Notes: generated by a model not told the origin, from the letters alone. A stretch of 50,999 bases of DNA from PFJX01 sp964440155 (GCA_964440155.1 CAYTRH010000005.1:1-50999); one strand, 5' to 3'; positions 1 to 9,377 are shown, counted from the stretch's first letter. Program-made: numbers and translations.

Positions 1-396
1 AACCGCTCGGCCTCCATCCGCATCCCGCACGTGGCGTCGGACAAGGCCCGCCGCATCGAGGTGCGCTTCCCGGACCCGATCGCCAACCCCTATCTGGCCT
101 TCGCCGCGATGATGATGGCGGGCCTGGACGGCGTGCAGAACAAGATCCACCCGGGCGACCCGGCCGACAAGAACCTGTACGACCTGCCGCCGGAAGAGGA
201 GAAGTCCATCCCCAAGGTGTGCCATTCGCTGGACATGGCGCTGGAGCACCTGGACCGCGACCGCGACTTCCTGACTCGCGGCGGCGTGTTCAGCAACGAG
301 TTCATCGACGCCTACATCGAACTGAAGATGGAGGAAGTCACGCGCTTGCGCATGACCACGCATCCGGTCGAATTCGACATGTATTACAGCGTCTGA
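1..396 (+). CDS. glnA: Glutamine synthetase type I, C-terminal part (5' truncated by window)
   Basis: The reading frame is open from base 1 and ends in TGA at 394-396, so only the last 131 codons are present. The product condenses ammonia with glutamate in the cytoplasm using ATP. The fragment carries the adenylylation loop NLYDLPPEE (Tyr codon 178-180), which in enteric GlnA is the tyrosine modified by GlnE, and it ends in the family terminus HPVEFDMYYSV. This identifies a GSI-beta enzyme controlled by adenylylation. It is followed by a strong terminator, and no ntrB/ntrC genes follow it in this window, unlike enteric bacteria. Confidence 0.97.
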   Translation, partial: NRSASIRIPHVASDKARRIEVRFPDPIANPYLAFAAMMMAGLDGVQNKIHPGDPADKNLYDLPPEEEKSIPKVCHSLDMALEHLDRDRDFLTRGGVFSNEFIDAYIELKMEEVTRLRMTTHPVEFDMYYSV

Positions 397-482
397 CCGG
401 CCGGGCGGCTTGACGCGGGTCAAGCGCGCGGTGTGATCGCCGTCACGCGGGCATCAAGTTTCCGCGTGATCTGCCGTTTAGC

Positions 483-514
483 AGGGCGGGGCTCATAGCC
501 CCGCCCTCTTTTTT
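483..514 (+). terminator. Rho-independent terminator of glnA
   Basis: A perfect 11-bp stem (483-493 with 497-507) closed by a 3-nt loop is followed by six T residues at 509-514. It lies 87 bases after the glnA stop and before the chemoreceptor gene, so it separates the two transcripts. A TTG-initiated reading of the chemoreceptor would begin inside this T tract, which argues against that start. Confidence 0.93.
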
Positions 515-557
515 GCACCTGCGCCGGGAGGGCTTCATTACCAGGCTGGAGACGAGC

Positions 558-2192
558 ATGCGATTCCTCAACGACGTCAAGATCGGCACGCGCCTGATCG
601 CGCTCACCGCGATCACCTCCGCCCTGCTGCTGATCGTCGGTCTGATCGGCATCTGGGGCATGCAGCAGAACGGTCGGGCGCTTGCCGAGGTCTATGACCG
701 CCACCTGCTGTCGATCAACCAGTTGCAACAGGTGCGCCTGAGCCAGTTCCAGGTGCGCAACGACATCTTCAAGGCCAGGCTCGCCGGCGACGCCTTCGTC
801 GCGCAGGAAATGTTCGACGAAATCGATCGCCGCATCCGCGTGATCAGCGAATCACTGGAACGCTACCAGCAACAGCCGTTATCCGATCAGGAAAAGACGC
901 TGTTGGAAGCCTATCTGGCGACGCGCATGGATTTCGGCGTCAATGGCATCGGCAAGATGCGCGATCTGCTCAACGCCGAGCGACTGGAGGATGCCGACGC
1001 ACACAGTCGCGACGTGCTCGATCCGGCGTTCGGACGGGTGCAGGTGGCCACCGACGCGTTGATCGACCATCTCACCGGCGAGGCCGGCGCCTATCGTGAG
1101 CGCATGCAACGCCTGGCCCGTGTACTCAACCTCGCTGCGATCGCCGGCATCGCCATCGGTCTGGCGCTGTCCATCGCGCTCGGCCTCGTCATCCGGCTAT
1201 CCATCGTGCGCGGCGCCAGCCATCTGGAACAGGCGGCGCAACGCCTCGCCCAGGGCGACCTGACCAGCCAGGTCGACATCACCGGCAAGGACGAGCTGGC
1301 GCAGGTCGCCGCCGCGTTCAACCGCATGACCGGCGAGTTCGCCGCCATCGTGCGCGAAATCCGCGACGACGCCGCGCTGGTCAGCAACGCCGCGGTGCAG
1401 ACCAACGACAACAGCCGTCAGGTGGCGGATGCCTCCTCGCACCAGCAACGTTGCGCGCAGAATGCCGCCGCCTCCGCCGCCGCGCTGACCCAGGCGGTGG
1501 GCGAAGTGGGCGAGAACATCACCAACATGGTGCGCTCGGCCGATCAATCGAGCGAACTGGCGCGCACCGACCAGCGCGTGATCGGCGAGGCCGCCGCCGG
1601 CATCGAGACCATCTCGCACTCGGTGGCGCAGACCTCGGCGGCGATCACCTCGCTCGGCGCCCATTCCGACACCATCGGCCAGATCATCGGCGTGATCAAG
1701 GACATCGCCGACCAGACCAACCTGCTGGCGCTGAACGCCGCCATCGAGGCCGCGCGCGCCGGTGAGCAGGGCCGCGGCTTCGCCGTGGTGGCCGATGAAG
1801 TGCGCAAGCTGGCGGAACGCACCAGCCGGGCCACCGAGGAGATCTCCGGCACGGTGCGCACCATCCAGGACGAAACCGGCAAGGCGGTGCGCAACATGGA
1901 GCAGGCGCAGGCCGCGGTCAACGAGGGCGTGGCCAAGGCACGCGAAGGTGACCGGGCCATCGCCGACATCAATGCGGCGGTGATGTCGCTGAGCGAGCAG
2001 ATCCACGCCATCAACACCATACGCGCCCGCCAGGACGAATCCAGCCGCGACATCGACCGGCGCGTCGGCGAAATCCTGACCATGGCGGCCGACAACCGCA
2101 ACGTCGCCGACAGCCTGGTGCGCGCGGCCGCCTCGCTGAGCGAACTGTCCGACCGCCTGACCGCCGCGGTGAGCCGCTTCCGGCTGGGGTGA
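558..2192 (+). CDS. Methyl-accepting chemotaxis protein
   Basis: A 544-residue transmembrane chemoreceptor. The chosen ATG has GGAG six bases upstream; a longer frame from 513 would start in the glnA terminator. Residues 12-34 form TM1, about 35-185 a periplasmic helical domain of the four-helix-bundle size, 191-213 TM2, about 214-266 HAMP, and the rest the coiled-coil signalling domain. The hairpin tip (about 379-425) contains the conserved core DQTNLLALNAAIEAARAGE followed by GRGFAVVADEVRKLAERT, which contacts CheA/CheW. No CheR-tethering pentapeptide is visible at the C terminus. No other che genes are nearby, so it is an orphan receptor. Its ligand cannot be read from the sequence. Confidence 0.95.
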   Translation: MRFLNDVKIGTRLIALTAITSALLLIVGLIGIWGMQQNGRALAEVYDRHLLSINQLQQVRLSQFQVRNDIFKARLAGDAFVAQEMFDEIDRRIRVISESLERYQQQPLSDQEKTLLEAYLATRMDFGVNGIGKMRDLLNAERLEDADAHSRDVLDPAFGRVQVATDALIDHLTGEAGAYRERMQRLARVLNLAAIAGIAIGLALSIALGLVIRLSIVRGASHLEQAAQRLAQGDLTSQVDITGKDELAQVAAAFNRMTGEFAAIVREIRDDAALVSNAAVQTNDNSRQVADASSHQQRCAQNAAASAAALTQAVGEVGENITNMVRSADQSSELARTDQRVIGEAAAGIETISHSVAQTSAAITSLGAHSDTIGQIIGVIKDIADQTNLLALNAAIEAARAGEQGRGFAVVADEVRKLAERTSRATEEISGTVRTIQDETGKAVRNMEQAQAAVNEGVAKAREGDRAIADINAAVMSLSEQIHAINTIRARQDESSRDIDRRVGEILTMAADNRNVADSLVRAAASLSELSDRLTAAVSRFRLG

Positions 2193-2217
2193 TCCGGCGC
2201 GGCCGGAAGGCGGCGGC

Positions 2218-2223
2218 TATAAT
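2218..2223 (+). promoter_or_regulatory. -10 hexamer TATAAT upstream of the DUF4124 gene
   Basis: A perfect TATAAT lies 27 bases before the ATG at 2251, followed by a GC-rich discriminator (ccggcgc). No convincing -35 is seen. The same layout (TAtAAT then ccggcg/cctgcgcc) recurs upstream of proS, dsrN and minC in this window. Confidence 0.5.
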
Positions 2224-2250
2224 CCGGCGCATTGCCTAAGGTTGTCGGCC

Positions 2251-2733
2251 ATGACCCACGCATCCCGTTGCTCCCCGACCCGGCGCAGCGCCACCGGCGC
2301 CCTGCTGGGCATCGCGCTGATGGCCGCGGGACTGTGTGCGCATGCCGAGATCTACAAGTTCGTCGACGAACACGGCATGGTGACCTACACCAACATCCCG
2401 CGCCCCGGCGTCAAACCGCAACTGGTGATTCCCGATACGCCGGGGATCCGGCCGGCGCCGGCCGGCACCCCGCGCCGGAGCGCAACGCCCTCGGCCACGC
2501 CCGGCAGCTTCCCGCGCGTGGACAGCAGTACCCAGCGCAAACGCGACGACATGCGCCGCCAGTTGTTGCAGGAGGAACTGCGCAGCGAGCAACTCAATCT
2601 CGACGGCGCGCGTGCCGCACTGGCCGCCGGTGCCCGCCAGCCGGGCGCGGATCTGGCCAGACTGCGCGACGCCGTGCGCGTGCACGAGAAGAACATCGAG
2701 ATGCTCAACAAGGAACTGTCGCACATCCGCTGA
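2251..2733 (+). CDS. DUF4124-domain envelope protein
   Basis: A 160-residue exported protein. An N-terminal signal peptide has its hydrophobic core at about residues 19-29 and ends at a likely AHA/EIYK cleavage site. It is followed at once by the DUF4124 motif IYKFVDEHGMVTYTNIPRPG. After a low-complexity Pro/Thr/Ser linker the C-terminal half is charged and helical, probably a coiled coil (about 95-160). An in-frame TTG at 2242 is possible, but the ATG is preferred because it gives a normal signal peptide. The role of DUF4124 proteins is not established; they are usually periplasmic and common in gammaproteobacteria. Confidence 0.85.
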   Translation: MTHASRCSPTRRSATGALLGIALMAAGLCAHAEIYKFVDEHGMVTYTNIPRPGVKPQLVIPDTPGIRPAPAGTPRRSATPSATPGSFPRVDSSTQRKRDDMRRQLLQEELRSEQLNLDGARAALAAGARQPGADLARLRDAVRVHEKNIEMLNKELSHIR

Positions 2734-2812
2734 CGGCAGCTCTCACCGTTCGAAACCGGCGCCGGCCGTGCCCGGTATTCCCCCGTCGCGCGTACTCGTG
2801 GCCGCCAGCGGG

Positions 2813-2818
2813 TAGAAT
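2813..2818 (+). promoter_or_regulatory. -10 hexamer TAGAAT upstream of proS
   Basis: TAGAAT followed by tccgcg lies 32 bases upstream of the proS ATG. No strong -35 is recognisable. The position and the discriminator match the other TAnAAT elements of this window. Confidence 0.4.
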
Positions 2819-2850
2819 TCCGCGTTCCCCATGACGACGTCACTGACATC

Positions 2851-4581
2851 ATGCGCATTTCCCAGTTCTTCCTGTCCACCAGCAAGGAGGCCCCGGCCGA
2901 GGCCGAACTGATCAGCCACAAACTGATGCTGCGCGCCGGCCTGATCAAGCGTCTGGGTGCCGGCCTGTATACCTGGATGCCGCTGGGCCTGCGCGTGCTG
3001 CGCAAGGTGGAGGCGGTGGTACGGGAGGAGATGAACCGCGCCGGTGCCATCGAACTGTTGATGCCCGCCGTGCAGCCCGCCGAACTGTGGCAGGAATCCG
3101 GACGCTGGGAGGTGTTCGGACCGCAGATGCTGAAGATCAAGGACCGTCATCAGCGCGATTTCTGCTTCGGCCCGACACACGAGGAAGTGATCACCGACCT
3201 GGCGCGCAAGGAGATCCGTTCCTATCGTCAATTGCCGGTCAACTTCTACCAGATCCAGACCAAGTTCCGCGACGAAATCCGGCCGCGCTTCGGCGTCATG
3301 CGCGCGCGCGAATTCCTGATGAAGGACGCCTATTCCTTCCACGCCGACAGCGACAGCCTGGATATCACCTACCAGGCCATGCATGACGCCTACAGCCGCA
3401 TCTTCACCCGTCTGGGGCTCGGCTTCCGCGCGGTCGCCGCGGACACCGGCGCCATCGGCGGCTCCGGTTCGCACGAATTCCACGTGCTGGCGGATTCCGG
3501 CGAGGACGCCATCGCCTACTGCCCGGCCTCCGACTACGCCGCCAACGTCGAAATGGCGGAAGCGCTGGCGCCGGCGACGCCACGCCCACCCGCCTCGGAG
3601 GCGCTGCGCGAGGTGGACACACCCCGGCAGACCACCTGCGAAGCGGTGGCCGAACTGCTCGGCATACCGTTGCAGCGCACGGTCAAGCTGATCGCCGTGA
3701 TGGCCGGGGACCGGCTCAACGTATTACTGATCCGCGGCGATCACACCCTCAACGAAGTCAAGGCCGCCAAACAGCCCGGCCTGGCCGGCTTCCGTTTCGC
3801 CAGCGACGAGGAGATCCGCGCCGCGTTCCAGTGTCCGCCTGGTTTCCTCGGCCCGGTGGGACTGGACCGCACACGTGTGCGCGTCATCGCCGACCGCACC
3901 GTGGCGGCGATGGCGGATTTCGTCTGCGGCGCCAACAAGCCCAAGCTGCACATCGCCGGCGTCAACTGGGGGCGCGACCTGCCCGAGCCGGACCTGGTGG
4001 CGGACATCCGTGACGTGGTCGAGGGCGATCCCAGCCCGGACGGCGCCGGCACGCTGCAACTGTGCCGCGGTATCGAGGTCGGCCACATCTTCAAGCTGGG
4101 CAGCAAGTATTCCGAGGCATTGGATGCCCGTTTCCTCGACGCCGCCGGCCAGTCGCGGGTGTTCGTCATGGGCTGTTACGGCATCGGCGTGTCGCGCATC
4201 GTCGGCGCCGCGATCGAGCAGGGCCACGACGAACGCGGCATCGTGTTCCCGCAGGCCATCGCCCCGTTCGAACTGGCCATCGTACCGCTCGGCTACGGTC
4301 GCAGCGAGGCGGTCAGGGCGCAGGCGGACGCGCTCTATAATGCAATGATGGCCGCCGGCATCGACGTCGCGCTGGATGATCGCGACGAACGCCCGGGTGT
4401 GATGTTCGCCGACATGGAACTGATCGGCGTACCACACCGTGTGGTGGTGAGCGAACGCGGCCTGAAGGAGGGTATGCTGGAATATCAGGCCCGTGCCGAC
4501 ACCTCCGGCACGAAACTTGCTTTGACTGACGCAACACGCATCATCGAGGAACGCATCAAGGCATGTCGCGCACCGCTGTGA
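2851..4581 (+). CDS. proS: Prolyl-tRNA synthetase
   Basis: A 576-residue class II synthetase that charges tRNA-Pro in the cytoplasm. It opens with the bacterial-type start MRISQFFLSTSKEAPAEAE, then class II motif 1 (about 40-75) and motif 2 around CFGPTHEEV and FRDEIRPRFGVMRAREF (about 108-158). The editing insertion (INS) domain lies between motifs 2 and 3 at roughly 235-390. Motif 3 is at GCYGIGVSRIVGAAIEQ (about 430-450), and the anticodon-binding domain is at 470-565. Length and order match the long bacterial ProS with trans-alanyl editing. The 3' end overlaps the next gene by 19 bases, implying co-transcription. Confidence 0.98.
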   Translation: MRISQFFLSTSKEAPAEAELISHKLMLRAGLIKRLGAGLYTWMPLGLRVLRKVEAVVREEMNRAGAIELLMPAVQPAELWQESGRWEVFGPQMLKIKDRHQRDFCFGPTHEEVITDLARKEIRSYRQLPVNFYQIQTKFRDEIRPRFGVMRAREFLMKDAYSFHADSDSLDITYQAMHDAYSRIFTRLGLGFRAVAADTGAIGGSGSHEFHVLADSGEDAIAYCPASDYAANVEMAEALAPATPRPPASEALREVDTPRQTTCEAVAELLGIPLQRTVKLIAVMAGDRLNVLLIRGDHTLNEVKAAKQPGLAGFRFASDEEIRAAFQCPPGFLGPVGLDRTRVRVIADRTVAAMADFVCGANKPKLHIAGVNWGRDLPEPDLVADIRDVVEGDPSPDGAGTLQLCRGIEVGHIFKLGSKYSEALDARFLDAAGQSRVFVMGCYGIGVSRIVGAAIEQGHDERGIVFPQAIAPFELAIVPLGYGRSEAVRAQADALYNAMMAAGIDVALDDRDERPGVMFADMELIGVPHRVVVSERGLKEGMLEYQARADTSGTKLALTDATRIIEERIKACRAPL

Positions 4582-5237
4582 CGCATTCGATTTGGGCCGC
4601 AGCATTGGCCATGGGGCTGTCGCTGGCCGGCGCCGGCCCGGCCTATGCCGGCGCGCAGATGTACGAGCCGATGTCGGCCAGCGTGCGCGCCAAGCTGTCC
4701 AAGGCGGTGGCGGACACGCCGGTGCGCCAGGCGGCTTTCGCCGACACGCCGGAAGTGCGTGCCTGGCTCGACGAGATGTCACGCCGGCTGGAACGGCGCA
4801 TGCCCGATGAGGCGACGCGTCGGGATTTCCTCAATACCGTCCATTACGAGTCGATCCGGGCCGGTCTGGATCCGGAACTGGTGCTGGGCCTGATCGAGGT
4901 GGAGAGCGGTTTCCGCAAGTACGCGGTATCCAGTGCCACGGCCATGGGCTACATGCAGATCATGCCGTTCTGGGTCAACGTGATCGGCGCGCCGGATCAC
5001 AATCTGTTCCACCTGCGCACCAACCTGCGTTACGGCACCACCATCCTGCGCCATTACCTCGACATCGAGCGCGGTGACCTGTTCCGCGCGCTGGGCCGCT
5101 ACAACGGCAGCCTGGGCAAGCCGGAGTATCCCAACGCCGTGCTCGCCGCCTGGCGCAACCGCTGGAGTTATGCCGTGCCGTACAGCGCCCGGCCGCGCCA
5201 GGTCAAGACGGAAACCGCGCCGCGCGGCGACGGCTGA
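4563..5237 (+). CDS. Lytic transglycosylase (SLT domain)
   Basis: A 224-residue exported peptidoglycan lyase. A signal peptide occupies about residues 1-29 (hydrophobic AAALAMGLSLAGAG, cut after AYA). The SLT fold follows. The catalytic glutamate is Glu114 in the motif LIEVESGF, and the supporting motifs GYMQIMPF and ALGRYNGSLG are present. It cleaves the MurNAc-GlcNAc bond of murein in the periplasm without water. The gene starts inside the 3' end of proS (19-base overlap). It converges with the V-ATPase-like gene only 4 bases downstream, with no visible terminator between them. Confidence 0.93.
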   Translation: MSRTAVTHSIWAAALAMGLSLAGAGPAYAGAQMYEPMSASVRAKLSKAVADTPVRQAAFADTPEVRAWLDEMSRRLERRMPDEATRRDFLNTVHYESIRAGLDPELVLGLIEVESGFRKYAVSSATAMGYMQIMPFWVNVIGAPDHNLFHLRTNLRYGTTILRHYLDIERGDLFRALGRYNGSLGKPEYPNAVLAAWRNRWSYAVPYSARPRQVKTETAPRGDG

Positions 5238-5241
5238 TGCG

Positions 5242-7107
5242 TCAGCGCGTGCCGGCTCCGCCGGATGTCGGCTCGGACACGCGCGCGTCGCACCGGCGCA
5301 GCGGGCGAAACGGCCGCCCTTCCTCGCCGAGGAAGCGGATGAAGAACTCGAACAACACCAAACGCGTGGTCTGCACGTAGACCAGCAGCGCCTCCAGCAC
5401 GATGGCAAACACGTTGCCCACCAGCAACGCCAGCGCGAACGCCAGCGGATGTTCGAAACCACGTGCCAGCGTCATGATCGCCAATGACAGGGCCGCATGC
5501 GCCAGCGCGAAAGCGCCAACACGCACGAACGAGAACGTGTTCATGATCAGCTCGAAAGCGCTCAACAACAGCTCGCCCAGGGCGCGACCCAGTGCCCGCA
5601 GGCGCTGGCCGGTGGCCAGCAGATAGCTGGCGACGAAGTATTGCAGCACCGCGAGCCCGGCCAGCCAGAACGCCGCCGGTACGAACAAGCCGATCAGCAC
5701 CGCCACGTAGAGCAACAACACCGCAGCGTCGATCAGCAGCCAATCGCGCAACTGGCCGCGCCACGCCGCCTCCACACCGGCGAACGCCTGCCCGAGCAGC
5801 ATCAGTCCGGCCCCGAACAGCAGTGGTATGGCCAGAACACGCACCGGATCCTGCAGCGGATGCAACCACAGCGGTGGCAACAGCTCGAACCCGAACGCTT
5901 CCCCGAACAGCAGACCGAACGCCATGGCCGACACGCCGCAAGGTACCAGCAGGCGCAGCGCCGGCCAGCGCCGGGTGAACAGCCACGCGAACAGCGTTAG
6001 CACCAGACCATGGCCGACATCCGGAAACATGTAGCCAAACAGCAGCGGCACGACCACGGCCAGCAGTCCGCTGGGATCGACCTGCGCGCCCCCCGGCGTG
6101 CCCCACATTTGCAGCAGCGGCTGGAACGGCCGCGACCACCAGGCATCGAGCAGGGCCACCGGAGGCACCGCCTGCGCCGGCGGCTGAGGAAAGCGCACCA
6201 GCGCAGGCACACCGGCCTGCGCCAGCACAAGGCGCAACTGGTGCGGATCGGCACAGGTGGTCCAACCGGTGATGTGGCACAGCGGCCGCTCATCCTGATG
6301 GCTTACGGCGTGATCGAGATACCAGCGCAACGTGTCGATGTTGGCGCGTGCCTCAGCCACACCGCCATCCGCGCGCAGCGCCCGGTATTCCGCTTCCAGC
6401 GCGGCGATGTCGCGCGCCAGCCCGGTCAGATGTTCGCGCAGCACACGTCCCTGCGTGGCGTGATCGCCGACCAACCACGGTGGCACGCCGATCTGCTCGC
6501 AACCGGCTTCGATTACCCGCCGAACCACCGCCTCCCGTTGCTCCGGGGTGCCGACGAAATACAGGAAGTCATGACGCGCACCATGACTGACCCGGCGCAC
6601 CACCTGGTCAGACCCGGTTGGCAGCGCATCCGGGCCAATACACGCGTCCCGCGGACACGCGAACAGGCACTTGCACAGCAGACCGGTGTCACGAAACAGG
6701 CCATCCAGATCGAGCCCGGCGGCACGCAGACCAGCGAGGCATTCCACCAGCAGTTCGAGTTGTGCATGCTCGGCGCGCGCTTGCGCCAGATGTTCGCCCA
6801 GGTAATCCACACGCGCGCTCCAGACACGCAGGCGATGCAGCGCCAGATTGGCCAGATGGGTCGGGTCGCCGACCAGCGATGTGGGCTGAGCCGATGCGCT
6901 CGGCAACTGGTCGCCATGCGCCGCGGCAAGCGACTCGAAACGATCGACGAAGAAGCGCAGCCGGTCGAGATCGACCCAGCCTTCGCGGTGCGGCTCGGTT
7001 TCCAGTTGCACCACACCGGTGCCGGCGAGCAGCTCGGTGGCGCGCACGGTGTGCGCACGCGGCGTCCACACTTCAAACCAGGTGGCTTGAGCCGGACGCC
7101 AACGCAT
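5242..7107 (-). CDS. V/A-type ATPase subunit I (a-subunit) homologue, orphan
   Basis: A 621-residue protein with the two-part plan of V-type ATPase subunit I. The soluble N-terminal half (about 1-330) has coiled-coil segments at roughly 90-120 and 225-265. The C-terminal half has about seven membrane segments with family motifs PLLFGYMFPDVGHGL (about 355) and the FSFVRVGAFALAHA region (about 530), which includes the arginine expected to face the c-ring. In complete enzymes this subunit forms the proton half-channel. No A, B, D, E or K subunit gene is present here. It lies 62 bases downstream of the YpjD-like gene on the same strand, so both may share a transcript. The start is the ATG at 7105-7107; the Shine-Dalgarno is weak. 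Confidence 0.88.
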   Translation of the reverse strand: MRWRPAQATWFEVWTPRAHTVRATELLAGTGVVQLETEPHREGWVDLDRLRFFVDRFESLAAAHGDQLPSASAQPTSLVGDPTHLANLALHRLRVWSARVDYLGEHLAQARAEHAQLELLVECLAGLRAAGLDLDGLFRDTGLLCKCLFACPRDACIGPDALPTGSDQVVRRVSHGARHDFLYFVGTPEQREAVVRRVIEAGCEQIGVPPWLVGDHATQGRVLREHLTGLARDIAALEAEYRALRADGGVAEARANIDTLRWYLDHAVSHQDERPLCHITGWTTCADPHQLRLVLAQAGVPALVRFPQPPAQAVPPVALLDAWWSRPFQPLLQMWGTPGGAQVDPSGLLAVVVPLLFGYMFPDVGHGLVLTLFAWLFTRRWPALRLLVPCGVSAMAFGLLFGEAFGFELLPPLWLHPLQDPVRVLAIPLLFGAGLMLLGQAFAGVEAAWRGQLRDWLLIDAAVLLLYVAVLIGLFVPAAFWLAGLAVLQYFVASYLLATGQRLRALGRALGELLLSAFELIMNTFSFVRVGAFALAHAALSLAIMTLARGFEHPLAFALALLVGNVFAIVLEALLVYVQTTRLVLFEFFIRFLGEEGRPFRPLRRCDARVSEPTSGGAGTR

Positions 7108-7169
7108 CGTGAGCTACCCCTTCCGCGAGCATGAACGACAGTCGGGCCGGGCACGCCCTCGGGCAGGCA

Positions 7170-7973
7170 TCAACGGCCGAGCACCACCTCGAGCACGAAC
7201 TTCACGCCGACATACGCCAGCAACAGACTGAAGAAGCCGGCCAGGGTCCAGTAGATGGCGGTGCGGCCACGCCAACCGTAGATCTGGCGACCGACCAGCA
7301 GCGCGGCGAAGATCAGCCAGGAGGCGACGCCGAACACGGTCTTGTGATTGAACGGCAGTGCCTTGCCGAAGATTTCCTCGGCGAACAGCACGCCCGTGAG
7401 CAGGGTCAGCGTCAGCAGCGCGAAGCCCACCTGGATCATGCGGAACAGCAGGCGCTCCAGCGTCAGCAGCGGCGGCAGATCGGATACCAGCCTGGGCGGC
7501 ACCGCCTGGTGCAGATGGCGCTCGGCCAGCGCGATCAGACCGGCATGCAGCGCGGCGATGGTGAACAGGCTGTAGGCGGCGAAGGCCATGGCCAGATGCA
7601 GTTTGAACACCGCCAGACCGCTGTACGGCGCGGGCCGCGGCAGCGGCGTCACCGCTTCGATGGCCACCGCCAGCGCGGCGAAAGCCAGCACGAAGCCCTG
7701 CACGCCGCCGAGGTGGTAGCGCCAGGCGGCGGCGGCATAGGTCAGCACGGTCAGCGCGGCGACCGCGGACAGCGACGTGGAGAAACCGATACGTATGCCC
7801 TCGCCACCGAACACGCCCTGATACAGCAGATACAGATGCAGCAGCAGCGGCAGCACCGGCAACGCACGCGGCAGCCAGTCGGTGCGGCAACAGCCTGGGC
7901 GCCCCGGCCAGAACCAGGCAGCCAGAGCCGCGTAAGCGACGACGCAAACGGCGAAGAGCAGGAGGTCCGGCAT
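7170..7973 (-). CDS. ypjD: YpjD/CcsA-like cytochrome c assembly family membrane protein
   Basis: A 267-residue integral membrane protein with eight or so hydrophobic segments, of the CcmC/CcsA 'cytochrome C assembly protein' superfamily. The conserved region includes AVFKLHLAMAFAAYSLFTIAA (residues about 122-142) and GKALPFNHKTVFGVASWLIFA near 205-225; His residues in these segments are candidate haem ligands. In gammaproteobacteria this relative (YpjD) typically sits next to ffh, as here, divergent from it by 57 bases. The exact role (haem handling or membrane protein quality) is not proven. The tryptophan-rich WWD motif of true CcmC is not evident. Confidence 0.87.
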   Translation of the reverse strand: MPDLLLFAVCVVAYAALAAWFWPGRPGCCRTDWLPRALPVLPLLLHLYLLYQGVFGGEGIRIGFSTSLSAVAALTVLTYAAAAWRYHLGGVQGFVLAFAALAVAIEAVTPLPRPAPYSGLAVFKLHLAMAFAAYSLFTIAALHAGLIALAERHLHQAVPPRLVSDLPPLLTLERLLFRMIQVGFALLTLTLLTGVLFAEEIFGKALPFNHKTVFGVASWLIFAALLVGRQIYGWRGRTAIYWTLAGFFSLLLAYVGVKFVLEVVLGR

Positions 7974-8030
7974 GGTCCGCGGCGGGTTTGATAGACTGCG
8001 CCAGTTTATCGCAACGCCCTACGCCCCATC

Positions 8031-9377
8031 ATGTTCGACAACCTCACCGACCGTCTCTCCCGCGTCGTCAAGAACCTGCGCGGACAGGGCCGACTGACCG
8101 AGGCCAACATCCAGGACGCCCTGCGTGAAGTACGTGTCGCCCTGTTGGAAGCGGATGTGGCGCTGCCGGTGGTGCGCGAGTTCATCGCCCGGGTCAAGGA
8201 CAAGGCCATGGGCCAGGAGGTGTTGCAAAGCCTGACCCCCGGCCAGCAACTGATCGGCGTGGTGCACAAGGAACTCACCGCGCTGATGGGCGAGCAGGCG
8301 GCGCCGCTGTCGTTCGCAACGCAACCGCCAGCGGTATTCCTGATGGCCGGCCTGCAGGGCGCCGGCAAGACCACCTCCACCGGCAAGCTGTGCCGGGTGA
8401 TCCGCGACGCCGGCAAGAAAAAGATCCTGGTGGTGAGCTGCGACGTCTACCGGCCCGCCGCCATCGAGCAGTTGAAGACCGTGGCCGCCCAGGCCGAGGT
8501 GGATTTCTTTCCGTCCAGCGCCGAGCAGAAGCCGACCGACATCGCGCGCGCCGCGCTCGACCATGCACGCAAGCACCTGTACGACGTGCTGATCGTCGAT
8601 ACCGCAGGCCGCCTGCACGTGGACGCGGCAATGATGGACGAGATCCGCGCACTGCATGCGTTGTTGAAGCCGGTCGAAACGCTGTTCGTGGTCGACGCCA
8701 TGCAGGGCCAGGACGCGGTCAACACCGCCAAGGCGTTCAACGACGCGTTGCCGCTGACCGGCGTGATCCTGACCAAACTGGACGGCGACGCACGCGGCGG
8801 CGCCGCGCTGTCGGTGCGGCAGATCACCGGCAAGCCGATCAAGCTGGTCGGCGTCGGCGAGAAGCTGTCCGGCATCGAGGTCTTCCACCCCGAGCGCATG
8901 GCCAGTCGCGTGCTGGGCATGGGCGACGTGCTGTCGCTGATCGAGGAGGCCCAACGTGGCGTCGACAAGGCCGAAGCGCTCAAGGCGGTGCAGAAGCTGA
9001 AGAGCGGCAAGGGCTTCGACCTCGAGGACTTCAAGGCACAGATGCAGCAGATGAAGAACATGGGGGGCCTGTCCAGCCTGATCGACAAGCTGCCCGGAGC
9101 CGGCAAGATCGGCGCCGGCGAGATCGCGCAGAGCGAACAACAGATGCGCCGCATCGAAGGCATCATCAATGCCATGACGCCGCTGGAACGGCGCAAGCCG
9201 GAGATCCTCAAGGCCAGCCGCAAGCGCCGCATCGCCGCCGGCGCCGGCGTACAGGTGCAGGACGTCAACCGCCTGCTGAACCAGTTCGAACAAGCGCAAA
9301 AAATGATGAAGTCCATGGGCAAGGGCGGTCTGGCCAAGATGATGCGCGGCATGAAAGGCATGCTGCCGGGCATGTAG
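8031..9377 (+). CDS. ffh: Signal recognition particle protein (SRP54 homologue)
   Basis: A 448-residue GTPase that binds 4.5S RNA and signal sequences for co-translational targeting. An N-terminal helical N domain (1-90) precedes the G domain with P-loop GLQGAGKTTS (from residue 107), DTAGR (G3) and TKLDGDARGG (G4 region). The methionine-rich M domain starts at about 300, with the RNA-binding stretch around RRKPEILKASRKRRIAAGAG and a Met-rich tail (KMMKSMGKGG, MMRGMKGMLPGM). Length is normal for the family. It is divergent from the ypjD-like gene, and no clear Shine-Dalgarno precedes the ATG. Confidence 0.98.
   Translation: MFDNLTDRLSRVVKNLRGQGRLTEANIQDALREVRVALLEADVALPVVREFIARVKDKAMGQEVLQSLTPGQQLIGVVHKELTALMGEQAAPLSFATQPPAVFLMAGLQGAGKTTSTGKLCRVIRDAGKKKILVVSCDVYRPAAIEQLKTVAAQAEVDFFPSSAEQKPTDIARAALDHARKHLYDVLIVDTAGRLHVDAAMMDEIRALHALLKPVETLFVVDAMQGQDAVNTAKAFNDALPLTGVILTKLDGDARGGAALSVRQITGKPIKLVGVGEKLSGIEVFHPERMASRVLGMGDVLSLIEEAQRGVDKAEALKAVQKLKSGKGFDLEDFKAQMQQMKNMGGLSSLIDKLPGAGKIGAGEIAQSEQQMRRIEGIINAMTPLERRKPEILKASRKRRIAAGAGVQVQDVNRLLNQFEQAQKMMKSMGKGGLAKMMRGMKGMLPGM

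Noticed and set aside
513..557. A TTG start that would lengthen the chemoreceptor by 15 residues.
   Set aside because: It lies in the T tract of the glnA terminator and has no Shine-Dalgarno; the ATG at 558 has one.
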